Positions 40,687 to 50,309 of a stretch of 64,000 nt of DNA are shown in pieces. The first letter of the stretch is position 1; the number at the start of each line of letters is the position of its first letter. This stretch comes from Pectobacterium actinidiae. Lineage in GTDB: Bacteria; Pseudomonadota; Gammaproteobacteria; Enterobacterales; Enterobacteriaceae. The DNA lies in assembly GCF_000803315.1 (NCBI RefSeq), contig NZ_JRMH01000001.1, positions 2,666,001 through 2,730,000 of the forward strand, read 5' to 3'. A program made the position numbers and the translations under genes. The notes under the pieces were generated by a model, which saw only the letters and a list, made by a program, of their open reading frames with translations, was not told the DNA's origin and ran no database searches.

Positions 40687-41067
40687 TTATAAAAACAGAT
40701 GAAGACGAACCTGACACGCATTGGGACTGCTGCGCGTTGAAAAAACCGTCATTTCCGTCTGTGGCGGGATTTCAATAGACTGCACCTCTTCAAAAGGCAG
40801 CACATCCAGCCCGTTTTCATCATACCAATAGAAACGATAATGCACGGTCACCGCGTGTGAAGCGTCGTTGCTGACGACGGAAGACGCACGCAGTCGACCA
40901 TTTTCTGAATCCAGCGACGGGTTCCCTGCGGTAACACCGGCCGTTAGCACAGGGGCATCCAATACCAGCGTTTGCCGCTCATTGATAGTCAGCACTTTTG
41001 GCGCGCTACAGCTTGCCAGCAGGCCAGCCATCAAACACGCGGACAGAAAAAGCATCGGGTTACGCAT
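40687..41067 (-). CDS. ycfL: YcfL family lipoprotein
   Basis: 126-aa lipoprotein with lipobox LASC (Cys20) and a beta-rich domain (VTVHYRFYWYDENGLDV, IEIPPQTEMTVFSTRSSPNACQVRLHLFL). Function is unknown in E. coli. It lies 21 bp upstream of lpoB in the same direction, so co-expression with cell-wall synthesis functions is likely. Confidence 0.9.
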   Translation of the reverse strand: MRNPMLFLSACLMAGLLASCSAPKVLTINERQTLVLDAPVLTAGVTAGNPSLDSENGRLRASSVVSNDASHAVTVHYRFYWYDENGLDVLPFEEVQSIEIPPQTEMTVFSTRSSPNACQVRLHLFL

Positions 41068-41136
41068 GATGTTCTCGCATGGTGGTTTCCTCGCACGACA
41101 GTCTGCCCATGACTATCGAACCTGGTTCTAAAAGCT

Positions 41137-41487
41137 CTAGCTCGCCAGCAAAGGCCCTAATGCGCGGCCACCCAGCAGATGCATATGGATGTGATAAACT
41201 TCCTGCCCGCCGTGTCGGTTGCAGTTAATGATCAGACGATAGCCGTCTTCTGCAATACCTTCCTGCTGCGCAATTTTACCCGCGACCGTCACCATACGTC
41301 CCAGCGCCGCTTCATGCTCGGGAGCCGTGTCGTTAACGGTAGGGATCAAGACATTCGGGATAATCAGGATATGGGTTGGCGTGCGAGGCGCGATGTCACG
41401 GAAAGCGGTGACCAGTTCATCCTGATACACGATATCGGCAGGAATTTCCCGGCGGATGATTTTACTAAAGATGGTTTCTTCAGCCAT
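41137..41487 (-). CDS. hinT: Purine nucleoside phosphoramidase HinT
   Basis: 116-aa HIT-family hydrolase of AMP-lysine/phosphoramidate substrates. The HIT triad is H99-I-H101-M-H103 ([10 protein letters not shown]), with H101 the nucleophile. N-terminal [21 protein letters not shown] is typical. First gene of the hinT-ycfL-lpoB-thiK-nagZ run. Confidence 0.95.
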   Translation of the reverse strand: MAEETIFSKIIRREIPADIVYQDELVTAFRDIAPRTPTHILIIPNVLIPTVNDTAPEHEAALGRMVTVAGKIAQQEGIAEDGYRLIINCNRHGGQEVYHIHMHLLGGRALGPLLAS

Positions 41488-41689
41488 GATTGATTTCCTT
41501 GTTAAAGCTGGCGTTGAACGACGTCATGTAGGCAGTATGAGTGACATATTCCATTTCTTTCAACCTTCTTCGTCTATTTCTGGTGCGGGTGGTTAAAATA
41601 CGACTCCCAGTAAAAACCAGAAAGACGCCCGCCTGCTCCCGAAAACAGTGACGCTATCGCCGCTGCGGTAAGAATTTCGCACCGTCCTA

Positions 41690-43144
41690 TCAACTGAATG
41701 ACCGCTGCGTTCTTAGCAACATCCATAACAGGATACAGACCAGCAGAGCCGCGACCAGGTTGTAGAGCATTCCCGCTACAAAAGCTGCAACATACTCGCT
41801 CGCTTGGGCAACCGCACCATCGCCTGTCGCCAGCACGGTACCAAACAGGATCCCCACTACGGCCACACCCAGCGCCGCCCCAACCTGCTGAACCGTCGAG
41901 ATCACACCGGATGCCATACCAGCCTGAGCCTCATCGACAAAGCCCAGAACCAGATTCAACAGCGGCGTCATGATGAAACCTTGACCCGCCCCGACCACCA
42001 CCAGCACAGGGATCAGCCGTACAGCCACCAGATCCGCCCCCGCTATTTGCACTTGCATAATCAACAGGCCGATCGAGACAGCATAGATTAACGCCCCTGC
42101 GACGATGGCAGGCGTGCCCCAGCGGGCAACCAGACGTGGTGCAGCCAGCGATGCCAGAACGAAACCCACACTGCACGGCGCGAAAATACTGCCCGCGAGG
42201 AAAGGATCAAGCCCCAGCCCTGTTTGCACCAGTAGAGCAAAACACAGGAAAAATGAGCTGGATGTGGAATACACCAACAACACGAGCAACACGCCTAGCA
42301 GGAAGCGGCGCTGTGCAAGCAGGCGCATATCCACCAGCGGAAGATACCCCGCCAGCTGTCGACGTTGCTGCTGGCGATGAAAAATCATCAACAAGAGAGT
42401 GGCAGTGGTCAACATCCACAGGCTCCATGCTGGCCAACCTTGCCCTGGGCCTTCGATCAACGGTACCAACAGCAGCGTCAATCCCACACTGACCAACGCT
42501 ACCCCCGTCCAGTCCAGCGAAGGGCGCTGCGGCGTGCGGGACTCAGGAATAAATCGTGCAAATGCGATAGCCAGCAGGCCAATGGGAACATTAATAAGAA
42601 AGATACTGCGCCAACCCAGCTCAAACAGATTAGCATGCACCAGCCATCCCCCCAGTACCTGACCCGCAATGGCGGCTAATCCCAACGTCATGCCCAGCAA
42701 GCCGAAAGCTCGGCGGCTATCGTTACCGTCGAAATTGACGCGGATAGAGGCATAAACCTGTGGAAACAGTAAAGCAGCGGCGAGCCCCTGCAAGATACGC
42801 GCACCAATCAGAAACCCCGCATGGGGTGCGAGGCCACACAGCGCGGAGGCGAGCGTAAATCCGGCCATGCCCACCACAAACAGGCGACGTCGACCAAATA
42901 CATCTCCCAGTCGACCGCCCGTAATCAGCAATACGCCGAAGGCCAGTTCATAACCCGCCACGATAAAGCCGATCTGTGCAAAGCTAGCACCCAGATCGGC
43001 CTGCATGCTGGGAATAGCCACATTGACCACGAACAGATCGAAGATCGTGACAAAACCGGCCATCAACAGCACCGACAAGCCGAGCCAAGGTGGACTATTG
43101 ACAGCCGGCGTAGGCAGTGCCGATGCGCGATAATGTGAGTTCAT
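41690..43144 (-). CDS. MFS multidrug exporter, DHA2 (EmrB/QacA) family
   Basis: 484-aa transporter with about 14 predicted helices. The TM1 motif (FVTIFDLFVVNVAIPSM), motif A GGRLGDVFGRRRLFVVGM and the motif C region are typical of DHA2 drug:H+ antiporters. Divergent from an XRE/MmyB-type regulator across a 123-bp gap holding a tandem 15-bp repeat. In E. coli fhuE occupies the place between hinT and ptsG, so this pair is an accessory replacement. Substrate unknown. Confidence 0.88.
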   Translation of the reverse strand: MNSHYRASALPTPAVNSPPWLGLSVLLMAGFVTIFDLFVVNVAIPSMQADLGASFAQIGFIVAGYELAFGVLLITGGRLGDVFGRRRLFVVGMAGFTLASALCGLAPHAGFLIGARILQGLAAALLFPQVYASIRVNFDGNDSRRAFGLLGMTLGLAAIAGQVLGGWLVHANLFELGWRSIFLINVPIGLLAIAFARFIPESRTPQRPSLDWTGVALVSVGLTLLLVPLIEGPGQGWPAWSLWMLTTATLLLMIFHRQQQRRQLAGYLPLVDMRLLAQRRFLLGVLLVLLVYSTSSSFFLCFALLVQTGLGLDPFLAGSIFAPCSVGFVLASLAAPRLVARWGTPAIVAGALIYAVSIGLLIMQVQIAGADLVAVRLIPVLVVVGAGQGFIMTPLLNLVLGFVDEAQAGMASGVISTVQQVGAALGVAVVGILFGTVLATGDGAVAQASEYVAAFVAGMLYNLVAALLVCILLWMLLRTQRSFS

Positions 43145-43156
43145 CTTGTGTCTCCT

Positions 43157-43186
43157 TGCATATCGAGAGTTTGCGTATCGAAAGTG
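43157..43186. repeat. Tandem 15-bp repeat, candidate operator of the DHA2 pump
   Basis: TTGCATATCGAGAGT (43157-43171) is followed immediately by TTGCGTATCGAAAGT (43172-43186), 13 of 15 bases identical. It lies 13 bp upstream of the MFS start codon, in its divergent promoter with the MmyB-type regulator gene. Position fits a repressor binding site; not tested. Confidence 0.6.
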
Positions 43187-43267
43187 ATGACGCCGTCATT
43201 CTCAAATCCTTTTTAAACAATTACAATTTAACCACTTATGCTATTACTAAAAACAATGTGGTAAACG

Positions 43268-44065
43268 ATGCGGACATTGGAAAGAACTCGCCACGATTTA
43301 GCCGCCTTTTTGCGCGCGCGGCGTGAACGGGTGTCACCCGCCGACGTGGGCCTGCCCAGCGGAGGAAGACGGCGCACGCCGGGGTTACGACGAGAGGAAG
43401 TGGCTGCGTTGGCTGGCGTGGGTCTGACGTGGTACACCTGGCTCGAACAGGGACGTGATATCGGTGTGTCCGCAGCATTTCTGGACAGCCTGGCACGGGT
43501 GCTCAAACTCGATGCCGCTGAACGTCGCCATCTGTTCCTGCTTGCGCATGAGCGACCACCAGCCGAACCGGGTAAGACGTGGTGCGTAGTACCGCCGCTG
43601 GTACGGCGTTTGATGCACGATTTGGCTCCGCATCCTGCCTATATACTCAACCTGCGCTGGGACGTGCTGACCTGCAATGAACCAGCAAACCAGCTTTTCG
43701 GTTTCGACGCCCACCCTCCCGAGAGACGCAACCTGCTCTGGCTGTTGTTTACCGATCCGTTACTGCATGAGCGATTCGTCGGCTGGGAACAACAGGCTCC
43801 ACAAATGCTGTCGAGTTTTCGTCGCGATTTCGCACGCGCGACGCAGGAGGCAGATATTCATGAACTGGTGGACGAACTGGAACACGTGTCACCGGACTTC
43901 AAAACGTGGTGGCGGCAGCATGAGGTACATGCCCCGTGCAGCGGCGTGCGGGAACTGATGATCGACGGCAAGGCTGAAGCCTTCGAGCATACGTCGTTGA
44001 CCATCGATGAAGATCGCCATCTGCGTCTGGTGGTTTACGCAAGGCAATCTCAGGAAGAGGAATAA
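43268..44065 (+). CDS. XRE-family regulator with MmyB-like ligand domain
   Basis: 265-aa regulator. N-terminal HTH (about 10-80; RTPGLRREEVAALAGVGLTWYTWLEQGRDIGVS) of the XRE type is followed by a MmyB-like domain (about 105-260; LAPHPAYILNLRWDVLTCNEPANQLFG). MmyB proteins, best known from actinomycetes, are a PAS-like fold thought to bind fatty acids. The gene is GC-rich and diverges from the DHA2 pump gene, its probable target. Ligand unknown. Confidence 0.88.
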   Translation: MRTLERTRHDLAAFLRARRERVSPADVGLPSGGRRRTPGLRREEVAALAGVGLTWYTWLEQGRDIGVSAAFLDSLARVLKLDAAERRHLFLLAHERPPAEPGKTWCVVPPLVRRLMHDLAPHPAYILNLRWDVLTCNEPANQLFGFDAHPPERRNLLWLLFTDPLLHERFVGWEQQAPQMLSSFRRDFARATQEADIHELVDELEHVSPDFKTWWRQHEVHAPCSGVRELMIDGKAEAFEHTSLTIDEDRHLRLVVYARQSQEEE

Positions 44066-44082
44066 GGCGATTCTGACCATAA

Positions 44083-44106
44083 AAAAAGGGGCTTTCGCCC
44101 CTTTTT
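44083..44106. terminator. Bidirectional terminator between MmyB-type regulator and ptsG
   Basis: AAAAAGGGGC (44083-44092) pairs perfectly with GCCCCTTTTT (44097-44106), four-base loop. A-run on one side and T-run on the other make it an intrinsic terminator in both directions. Confidence 0.9.
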
Positions 44107-44125
44107 ACCACTCCCCAACAACACA

Positions 44126-45559
44126 TCAGTGGTTACGGATGTAGTCGTCCATATCGGTTTTCAGGTTATCGGATTTTGTACCGAAAATGGCCTGAACACC
44201 GGAACCTGCTACAACCACACCTGCTGCGCCCAGTTTTTTCAGGCCAGCCTGATCAACTTTAGCCACATCGCCTACGCTAACGCGCAGACGGGTGATGCAC
44301 GCATCCAGGTTAGTGATGTTTTCTTTACCACCAAACGCGCTAACCAGAGCGGCAGCCATTTCAGTGCTGTCCTGTGAATTTTGCTCAGACGAGCTATCTT
44401 CACGGCCTGGTGTTTTCAGGTTCAGTTTGGCAATCAGAACGCGGAAGATGGTGTAGTAAATCAGCGCATAGCCCAGACCCACAATCGGGAACAACCACAG
44501 GTTGCTACCGTTGCCGCTCAGCACCACGAAGTCGATCAGACCGTGGGAGAAGCTTGTACCATCACGCATACCCAACAGGATACAGATTGGGAACGCCAGA
44601 CCCGCCAGAATCGCATGGATCACATACAGGATCGGTGCAACAAACATGAAGGAGAACTCAATTGGCTCAGTGATACCCGTCAGGAACGAGGTCAGCGCCG
44701 CAGAGATCATGATACCGCCCACTTTCGCGCGGTTTTCTGGCTTAGCTGAATGCCAGATAGCAATAGCCGCAGCTGGCAAACCGTACATTTTAAACAGGAA
44801 ACCACCGGACAGTTTACCCGCAGTCGGGTCACCCGCAATGTAGCGAGGGATATCGCCGTGGAAAACCTGACCCGCCGCATTGGTGAACTCACCAACCTGC
44901 ATTTGGAAAGGAACGTTCCAGATATGGTGCAGACCAAACGGAACCAGAGAGCGTTCAACGACCCCATAGATACCGAATGCCAGCATCGGGTTCTCGTTCG
45001 CAGCCCAGTGGGAGAATACCTGAATCGCACTGCCGACTGGTGGCCAGATGAAAGACAGTACCGTACCGATAACGATCGCCGTCAGACCGGAAATAATCGG
45101 CACAAAACGTTTACCGGCAAAGAAGCCCAGATACTCAGGCAACTGAATGCGGTAGAAACGGTTAAACATATACGCGGCAATCGCACCGGCAATGATCCCG
45201 CCCAGAACACCCGTATCCGCCAGGTGCTTCGCCGTAATCTCGGCAGCCGGTAGATTAAGAACCAGCGGTGCAATCGCAGCCATGGTTTTAACCATGATGC
45301 CATAAGCCACCACCGCCGCCAGTGCGGAAACACCGTCGTTATTAGTGAAGCCCAGGGCAACACCAATAGCAAAAATCAACGGCATGTTGGCAAACACCGA
45401 GTCACCGGCCTGAGCCATGACGCTGGAGACAATTTCAGGCAACCAGCTAAAATTGGCCGAACCGACACCCAGCAGGATACCTGCGATAGGAAGTACGGAT
45501 ACGGGCAGCATTAGCGACTTACCTACTTTTTGCAGGTTTGCGAATGCATTCTTGAACAT
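44126..45559 (-). CDS. ptsG: PTS glucose transporter, EIICB(Glc)
   Basis: 477-aa EIICB, identical in length to E. coli PtsG. EIIC with about ten helices ([48 protein letters not shown]), linker LKTPGRED, and EIIB with the phospho-Cys in [12 protein letters not shown]. It imports and phosphorylates glucose with EIIA(Glc), which would also serve the AglA-type permease at 5.4-7 kb. Upstream are a conserved leader with an SgrS-like pairing region and an Mlc-like operator. Confidence 0.97.
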   Translation of the reverse strand: MFKNAFANLQKVGKSLMLPVSVLPIAGILLGVGSANFSWLPEIVSSVMAQAGDSVFANMPLIFAIGVALGFTNNDGVSALAAVVAYGIMVKTMAAIAPLVLNLPAAEITAKHLADTGVLGGIIAGAIAAYMFNRFYRIQLPEYLGFFAGKRFVPIISGLTAIVIGTVLSFIWPPVGSAIQVFSHWAANENPMLAFGIYGVVERSLVPFGLHHIWNVPFQMQVGEFTNAAGQVFHGDIPRYIAGDPTAGKLSGGFLFKMYGLPAAAIAIWHSAKPENRAKVGGIMISAALTSFLTGITEPIEFSFMFVAPILYVIHAILAGLAFPICILLGMRDGTSFSHGLIDFVVLSGNGSNLWLFPIVGLGYALIYYTIFRVLIAKLNLKTPGREDSSSEQNSQDSTEMAAALVSAFGGKENITNLDACITRLRVSVGDVAKVDQAGLKKLGAAGVVVAGSGVQAIFGTKSDNLKTDMDDYIRNH

Positions 45560-45580
45560 AATTGAGTGTGCTCCTGAGTA
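45560..45580 (-). promoter_or_regulatory. ptsG translation-initiation region with predicted SgrS pairing site
   Basis: Reading leftward, the leader ends ACTCAGGAGCACACTCAATT-ATG. It includes the SD AGGAG and closely matches the E. coli segment bound by the sugar-phosphate-stress RNA SgrS (recalled). SgrS itself is not in this window. Confidence 0.55.
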
Positions 45581-45663
45581 ATAGTGCTTTTACTTCTGAT
45601 ACTTCATATAAGCAAAGACGGGGAGAATGGCCTTTGCGAGTTGGGGTGTCTTAGCCCCCTTTA

Positions 45664-45687
45664 ATTTTTACGCAGAGTAAAATAAAT
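45664..45687 (-). promoter_or_regulatory. Mlc-like operator upstream of ptsG
   Basis: Read leftward, TATTTTACTCTGCGTAAAAA is a near copy of the Mlc operator of E. coli ptsG as I recall it (AT-rich arms around CTCTG). A possible CRP half-site, TTTGATTGCTATCACG (45701-45716), is next to it. Mlc would repress ptsG in the absence of glucose. Confidence 0.5.
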
Positions 45688-45872
45688 AGTGTTCATAATG
45701 TTTGATTGCTATCACGTTTCCACAAGCCGACAGGCTGAGATCGAACAAATATTGCACTTTTCTGTGATATATCGCTAAAAAACACGTCCCCCTGAAGAGG
45801 AAAAACCTAATCAAGGGGATTATGAAGCGCTATTAATTACACGGATAAAAAAAACTCGGCTATTTTCAGCCA

Positions 45873-46670
45873 CTATTGCGCGGCGGTCAACCGAGCCTTA
45901 TCAATGTGAAACAGGCGGGAGAAGTTTTCTGTCGTGGCGGCAGCGAGAGTTTCCAGCGATGTGCCTTTCAGTACAGCGAGATATTCTGCTACATCGCGTA
46001 CATACGCAGGCTGGTTTTCCTGACCCCGGAACGGAACTGGCGCAAGCCAAGGGGAATCCGTCTCAATCAGCATCCTATCTAGCGGCACGTAGCGCGCTAC
46101 GTCACGCAGCTCCTCTGCATTACGGAACGTCACGATCCCAGAAAACGAGATATAGAACCCCATATCCAGCAACGCTTTTGCCGTGATCAAATCTTCCGTA
46201 AAGCAGTGCAGAACACCGCTGCATTTCTCCGCCTGCTCATCACGCAGAATTGCCAGCGTATCTTCACGGGCAGCACGCGTATGTACAATGACCGGCTTGT
46301 TCAGATCATTACCAATACGAATGTGTTCACGAAACGACGCCTGCTGCTGGGCTTTTGTCTCCTGCTGGTAGAAATAGTCCAGGCCCGTTTCCCCCATCGC
46401 CACCACACGGCTGGCGCTGGCCAGCTCACGCAACTCGGCATAGTCATAAGGGGCTTCCTGATTAAGCGGATGAACGCCGCAGGAAAAGGCCACGTTATCG
46501 CGCTCGCCGATTAACTCCACCATGGCACGATAGCCGGGCAGCGTTGTCGCCACCGCCAGAAGGAAGCCGACATCGCGACGTTTCGCTTTATCCAGCACGT
46601 CGGAGACATCTTTATGCAATGACTCATAATCCAAACCGTCAAGATGACAGTGGGAATCCACTAACAACAT
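45873..46670 (-). CDS. ycfH: TatD-family metal-dependent hydrolase YcfH
   Basis: 265-aa TIM-barrel hydrolase, the same length as E. coli YcfH. Metal ligands in DSHCHLD near the N-terminus, Glu in VVAMGETGLDYF, His in VIVHTRAA and LHCFTED, and Asp in LIETDSPWL. Probably a 3'-5' DNA exonuclease or deacylase-like enzyme; exact substrate uncertain. Last gene of the fab-holB cluster. The start MLLVDSHCHLD is preferred to an upstream Met at 46751 that lies inside holB. Confidence 0.93.
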   Translation of the reverse strand: MLLVDSHCHLDGLDYESLHKDVSDVLDKAKRRDVGFLLAVATTLPGYRAMVELIGERDNVAFSCGVHPLNQEAPYDYAELRELASASRVVAMGETGLDYFYQQETKAQQQASFREHIRIGNDLNKPVIVHTRAAREDTLAILRDEQAEKCSGVLHCFTEDLITAKALLDMGFYISFSGIVTFRNAEELRDVARYVPLDRMLIETDSPWLAPVPFRGQENQPAYVRDVAEYLAVLKGTSLETLAAATTENFSRLFHIDKARLTAAQ

Positions 46671-46689
46671 GATATTTACTCGATAGTAA

Positions 46690-47700
46690 TTAAACAGAAA
46701 ATGGATGGCTGTCGCGCTTAACCGATGAAGCAAGCGTGCGCTCTCCATCAAGTAGACGTTCCGTCAGCAGCAGTTCACGGTTTACCCCCGTGACAGTCAG
46801 CAATTTTTGCCGACAATCCAGCCACTGTTGCAGTTCATACTGCAAATGTGCGGACGGTTCGCGCGCCAGACGCTCAACCAGTTCGATCTGATCCTGATTC
46901 ACCCAATGCTCGCTTGCCCCCTGCTGCCATTTCATCGCATCCAGCAGTAACGTGGCCAACCAGTGAATACGAACATCAGCATCGTCATGATTCAGCTGTG
47001 GTATCAGCGAGAGCTGATCTCGCGAAGCCAGCGCGGCAGAAAACGCCTGACACAACGCACTACGCTGTTTCCAACGCTCTGGCTGCAATAACGCCTCAGC
47101 GGCAAGCGGCGCACCCGATTGCAATCTCAACGCCGTGCGCAATGCCTTACTGTCATGGCGATGGCGAGCGTTCAGCCACAGCACGCTCTGCGTCTCACCT
47201 GGGACATCCAGATAATGATACAGACAACGGCTGCGCAGCGTCGCCAATAGCCGTGCGGGTTCGCGGCAGCCAAACAAAAAGAAGGTATTCTGCGGCGGTT
47301 CTTCCAACGTTTTCAGCAGTGCATTGGCAGCAGCCTCTGCCAGTTGCTCAGCAGCAGCCAGCCAGATCACCTTTGCTCCGCCCTGCCGGGAGTGTTGGTA
47401 CACCTTTTCCACAACGTCACGCACGGGATCGACGCCCAGACTTTGCTTACCTTTCTCCGGGCTTAACACATGCCAATCTGGGTGCGTTCCTGCGGTCATC
47501 AGGTTACAGGAGTGACATTGGCCGCAGCTTTTCATTCCATCAGGCCGCTGGCAGATCAACCAGCGGCTCAGCGCATAAATCAGCGACTCATCGCCCATGC
47601 CCGGCAGCGCATGCAGCAACACCGCATGATGGCCTCTGCCCGCCTGATATTGGCCGATAAGCTGCCGATACGATGCATTCAGCCACGGATACCACTCCAT
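46690..47700 (-). CDS. holB: DNA polymerase III delta' subunit
   Basis: 336-aa clamp-loader subunit (E. coli 334). AAA+-like fold with a zinc module (CGQCHSCNLMTAGTHPDWH) and a degenerate P-loop (GMGDESLIY), so it does not bind ATP productively, as usual for delta'. The SRC motif is in LRSRCLYHYL. Start MEWYPWLNASY directly follows the tmk stop by one base. Confidence 0.95.
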   Translation of the reverse strand: MEWYPWLNASYRQLIGQYQAGRGHHAVLLHALPGMGDESLIYALSRWLICQRPDGMKSCGQCHSCNLMTAGTHPDWHVLSPEKGKQSLGVDPVRDVVEKVYQHSRQGGAKVIWLAAAEQLAEAAANALLKTLEEPPQNTFFLFGCREPARLLATLRSRCLYHYLDVPGETQSVLWLNARHRHDSKALRTALRLQSGAPLAAEALLQPERWKQRSALCQAFSAALASRDQLSLIPQLNHDDADVRIHWLATLLLDAMKWQQGASEHWVNQDQIELVERLAREPSAHLQYELQQWLDCRQKLLTVTGVNRELLLTERLLDGERTLASSVKRDSHPFSV

Positions 47701-47701
47701 A

Positions 47702-48361
47702 TCAGCTCTGCCCCTGCGCGACGGGCTGCAACCCTTGTTGCTGCAACCACTGCTGTAACGTCGCCTGAATATCCGCACTGACGGCATCAATAGACTGTGA
47801 GGCATCGATCGTCAGGATACTGTCATCCTCCGCCGCCAGTTCCTGATAGCGGGAACGGGTGCGATCAAAGAAAGCCAGAGACTCCTGCTCGATTCTATCC
47901 AGTTCGCCGCGCTGACGCGCGCGCTGCAAGCCGATGGTTGGTGGCAAATCAAGATAGAGCGTCAGGTCAGGACGAAAATCACCGAGCACGGTGTCGCGCA
48001 GTGAGCGCAGCAGTTGCTGGTCGATCCCGCGACCACCACCCTGATAAGCCTGTGAAGAAAGATCGTGCCGATCGCCAATGACCCAGTTTCCATCTGCCAG
48101 CGCCGGTTTGATGACGTTATCCACCAGTTGCACTCTGGCCGCGTATAACATCAGGACTTCCGCTTTGTCAGTGACCTTCTCATCGGCTATGCCTTGCTTG
48201 ATAAGCTCACGCAGCTTCTCCGCCAACGGTGTGCCACCGGGCTCTCGTGTAAACACCACGTCTTTCACACCATGTGAGCGCAGCGTTTCCACAACGATAT
48301 TGCGCGCGGTGGTCTTTCCCGCGCCTTCCAATCCTTCAATGACGATAAATTTACTGTTCAT
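47702..48361 (-). CDS. tmk: Thymidylate kinase
   Basis: 219-aa kinase making dTDP from dTMP. P-loop [14 protein letters not shown] (residues 8-21), [15 protein letters not shown] as the dTMP-binding DR-x motif and LID region [14 protein letters not shown]. It overlaps the upstream mltG end by 11 bp and is followed at once by holB. Confidence 0.97.
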   Translation of the reverse strand: MNSKFIVIEGLEGAGKTTARNIVVETLRSHGVKDVVFTREPGGTPLAEKLRELIKQGIADEKVTDKAEVLMLYAARVQLVDNVIKPALADGNWVIGDRHDLSSQAYQGGGRGIDQQLLRSLRDTVLGDFRPDLTLYLDLPPTIGLQRARQRGELDRIEQESLAFFDRTRSRYQELAAEDDSILTIDASQSIDAVSADIQATLQQWLQQQGLQPVAQGQS

Positions 48362-49370
48362 CCCGTTCCTTTAACGCTGAGCGGTATACCCTCACAGCAC
48401 GATTATGGTCTGCAAGGTTAGTGGTAAAACTGTGTCCGCCTTTTCCATCCGCCACAAAATACAGGTACGACGTTTTGGCTGGATGCGCAGCTGCATCCAA
48501 TGAAGCCTTCCCCGGCATCGCAATTGGCGTAGGCGGCAAGCCGGAGATAACATAAGTATTGTAAGGCGTCGGCGTATCTAATGCCTTACGGGTTATCACG
48601 CCTTTATAGTCGTCGCCCATGCCATAAATGACCGTAGGATCGGTCTGCAAGCGCATGCCCAGACGTAAACGATTGACAAAAACGGAAGCGACCTGCGTGC
48701 GTTCTTCATTGATCGCCGTTTCTTTTTCAATGATTGACGCCATCGTCAGCAATTCGTCCTGTGTCTTATACGGTAATCCTTCTTCACGCCCTTTCCATAC
48801 CTCATCCACCGTTTTTTTCATGCGCTGGTGCGCACGCTGCAACAGGGCGATATCGCTCGTACCCGCCGTGTATGAATAGGTATCAGGATAAAACCAACCT
48901 TCCGGGTTCGTCTTATCTTTGATTTCCAACTGGGTGGCGACGTCCTGTTCAGCTTTATCGGCTAGTGAATGCTTGATATAAGGTGCTTGTTGCAGCGTGC
49001 CTAACCACTCTTTCAGCCGTGAGCCTTCGACAAAACGGATGGAGAATTGCGCTTCTTTTCCGCTAGACAGTAGCGCCAGCATCTCACGCACGGTCATTCC
49101 CGCCGTAAAGCGATACGTACCGGCTTTGAATTTTGCCAATTCAGGCTCGATACGCAGTAACCACGGAAAAAACGCGCCATCAGTCATAATTTTCTGATCT
49201 AGGAGCAGCGTTTCCAGCCCTTCTCTTCCCGTACCGGCAGGAAGTGTGAAAATAGTTTCTTGTTCGATAGTCAATGGAGAACCAGCAAAACGCTGCATTT
49301 TCTGCCACGCTACCAGCAACAGGAGTACAACAGCAGCAATAATCAGCAAACCAATTTTCTTTTTCTTCAT
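48351..49370 (-). CDS. mltG: Endolytic murein transglycosylase MltG
   Basis: 339-aa inner-membrane protein (YceG) that cuts nascent glycan strands and sets chain length. One N-terminal membrane helix ([17 protein letters not shown]), a LysM-like subdomain, then the YceG catalytic domain with the essential Glu in [22 protein letters not shown] and the QTDPTVIYG region. Located between pabC and tmk, as in E. coli. Confidence 0.95.
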   Translation of the reverse strand: MKKKKIGLLIIAAVVLLLLVAWQKMQRFAGSPLTIEQETIFTLPAGTGREGLETLLLDQKIMTDGAFFPWLLRIEPELAKFKAGTYRFTAGMTVREMLALLSSGKEAQFSIRFVEGSRLKEWLGTLQQAPYIKHSLADKAEQDVATQLEIKDKTNPEGWFYPDTYSYTAGTSDIALLQRAHQRMKKTVDEVWKGREEGLPYKTQDELLTMASIIEKETAINEERTQVASVFVNRLRLGMRLQTDPTVIYGMGDDYKGVITRKALDTPTPYNTYVISGLPPTPIAMPGKASLDAAAHPAKTSYLYFVADGKGGHSFTTNLADHNRAVRVYRSALKERDEQ

Positions 49371-49384
49371 AAATCAACCATCTA

Positions 49385-50182
49385 CTAGCAGTCAAAACTC
49401 AGGAATTGATAAAGAACTCGGGAGTGGTAACGCCAGATATGTGCCTGATTCACGGGGACTATCGGCATTAATGCGTTACAAATCAGTACTTCATCCGCAT
49501 CGGCCAACGTGGTTACGGGTTCGCTGACAATCTGTAGATCGAAGTCAGAACCAGCCAGCAAGGTGATAATATGTTGCCGGGCAATGCCATTCACGCCTGA
49601 CTGGGATAAATCCGGCGTATAAACCCGATGCCCTTTGCGCCAGAATAAATTAGCGGCACAGCATTCCACTAGCGCACCGGAAGTGTCAAGCACGAGGGTC
49701 TCATCGGCGGATGTCTGGTCAAGATGCGCACGAATCAACACTTGTTCGAGCCGATTCAGATGTTTTATTCCCGCCAACAGCGGATTTTTAGCTAGCGCCA
49801 CAGGGCTGAGATTCAAGCTTATGCCCTGCTCACGCCAGTTGGCATAGTGCGCAGGATAGCTTGTCTGCATGACGACTCGGGTTGGCTGCACACAGCCTTG
49901 GGCACTATAGCCACGCCCGCCGACACCTCGTGTTAGCATCACTTTCACTACGCCGTCTGCTCGCCCTCGTGCCGCCTGTTTCATTTCAGCAATCAGGCTT
50001 TCCCAGTCAAGCACCGGAAATAATAAGCGCGTGGAAGCCTGTTGCAAACGCGCAACATGTCGATCCAGCCAAACAATGTCGCCATCGCATATTCTGGCTG
50101 TCGTAAAACAACCGTCACCATACTGTGTACCCCGATCGAGTACCGAAAGTTGTTCCTGTAACTGACCATTTACCCACAGCAT
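49385..50182 (-). CDS. pabC: Aminodeoxychorismate lyase
   Basis: 265-aa PLP enzyme (class IV aminotransferase fold) converting 4-amino-4-deoxychorismate to p-aminobenzoate and pyruvate for folate synthesis. The PLP lysine lies in GIKHLNRLEQVLIR; LDRGTQYGDGCFTTARI opens the chain. The ATG at 50182 is preceded by GGAG at good spacing and gives the family length; an upstream Met at 50206 is possible. Confidence 0.93.
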   Translation of the reverse strand: MLWVNGQLQEQLSVLDRGTQYGDGCFTTARICDGDIVWLDRHVARLQQASTRLLFPVLDWESLIAEMKQAARGRADGVVKVMLTRGVGGRGYSAQGCVQPTRVVMQTSYPAHYANWREQGISLNLSPVALAKNPLLAGIKHLNRLEQVLIRAHLDQTSADETLVLDTSGALVECCAANLFWRKGHRVYTPDLSQSGVNGIARQHIITLLAGSDFDLQIVSEPVTTLADADEVLICNALMPIVPVNQAHIWRYHSRVLYQFLSFDC

Positions 50183-50269
50183 AATAAGCTCCGCATCATT
50201 CATCATCGTCAGCTTGCCAGTAAAGTTGCGTTGCAGACAAGCAGGGGTGTCTGATTTTATGCAGGCAAA

Positions 50270-50294
50270 AAAAAACCCGGAAACCGGGTTTTTT
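50270..50294. terminator. Terminator after fabF
   Basis: AAAAAACCCGG (50270-50280) pairs with CCGGGTTTTTT (50284-50294), 3-nt loop. Read leftward from fabF it ends in a T-run, so it could attenuate transcription into pabC. Confidence 0.85.
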
Positions 50295-50309
50295 TAGACG
50301 CTATCGCAA

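Larger units (their letters stand above)
45560..45872. other. 313-bp ptsG upstream region
   Basis: Contains the ptsG leader, Mlc- and CRP-like elements, and the end of the ycfH transcript. A weak hairpin (GGCT/AGCC arms near 45858-45873) followed by a plus-strand A8 may be the ycfH terminator. No gene seen. Confidence 0.4.
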
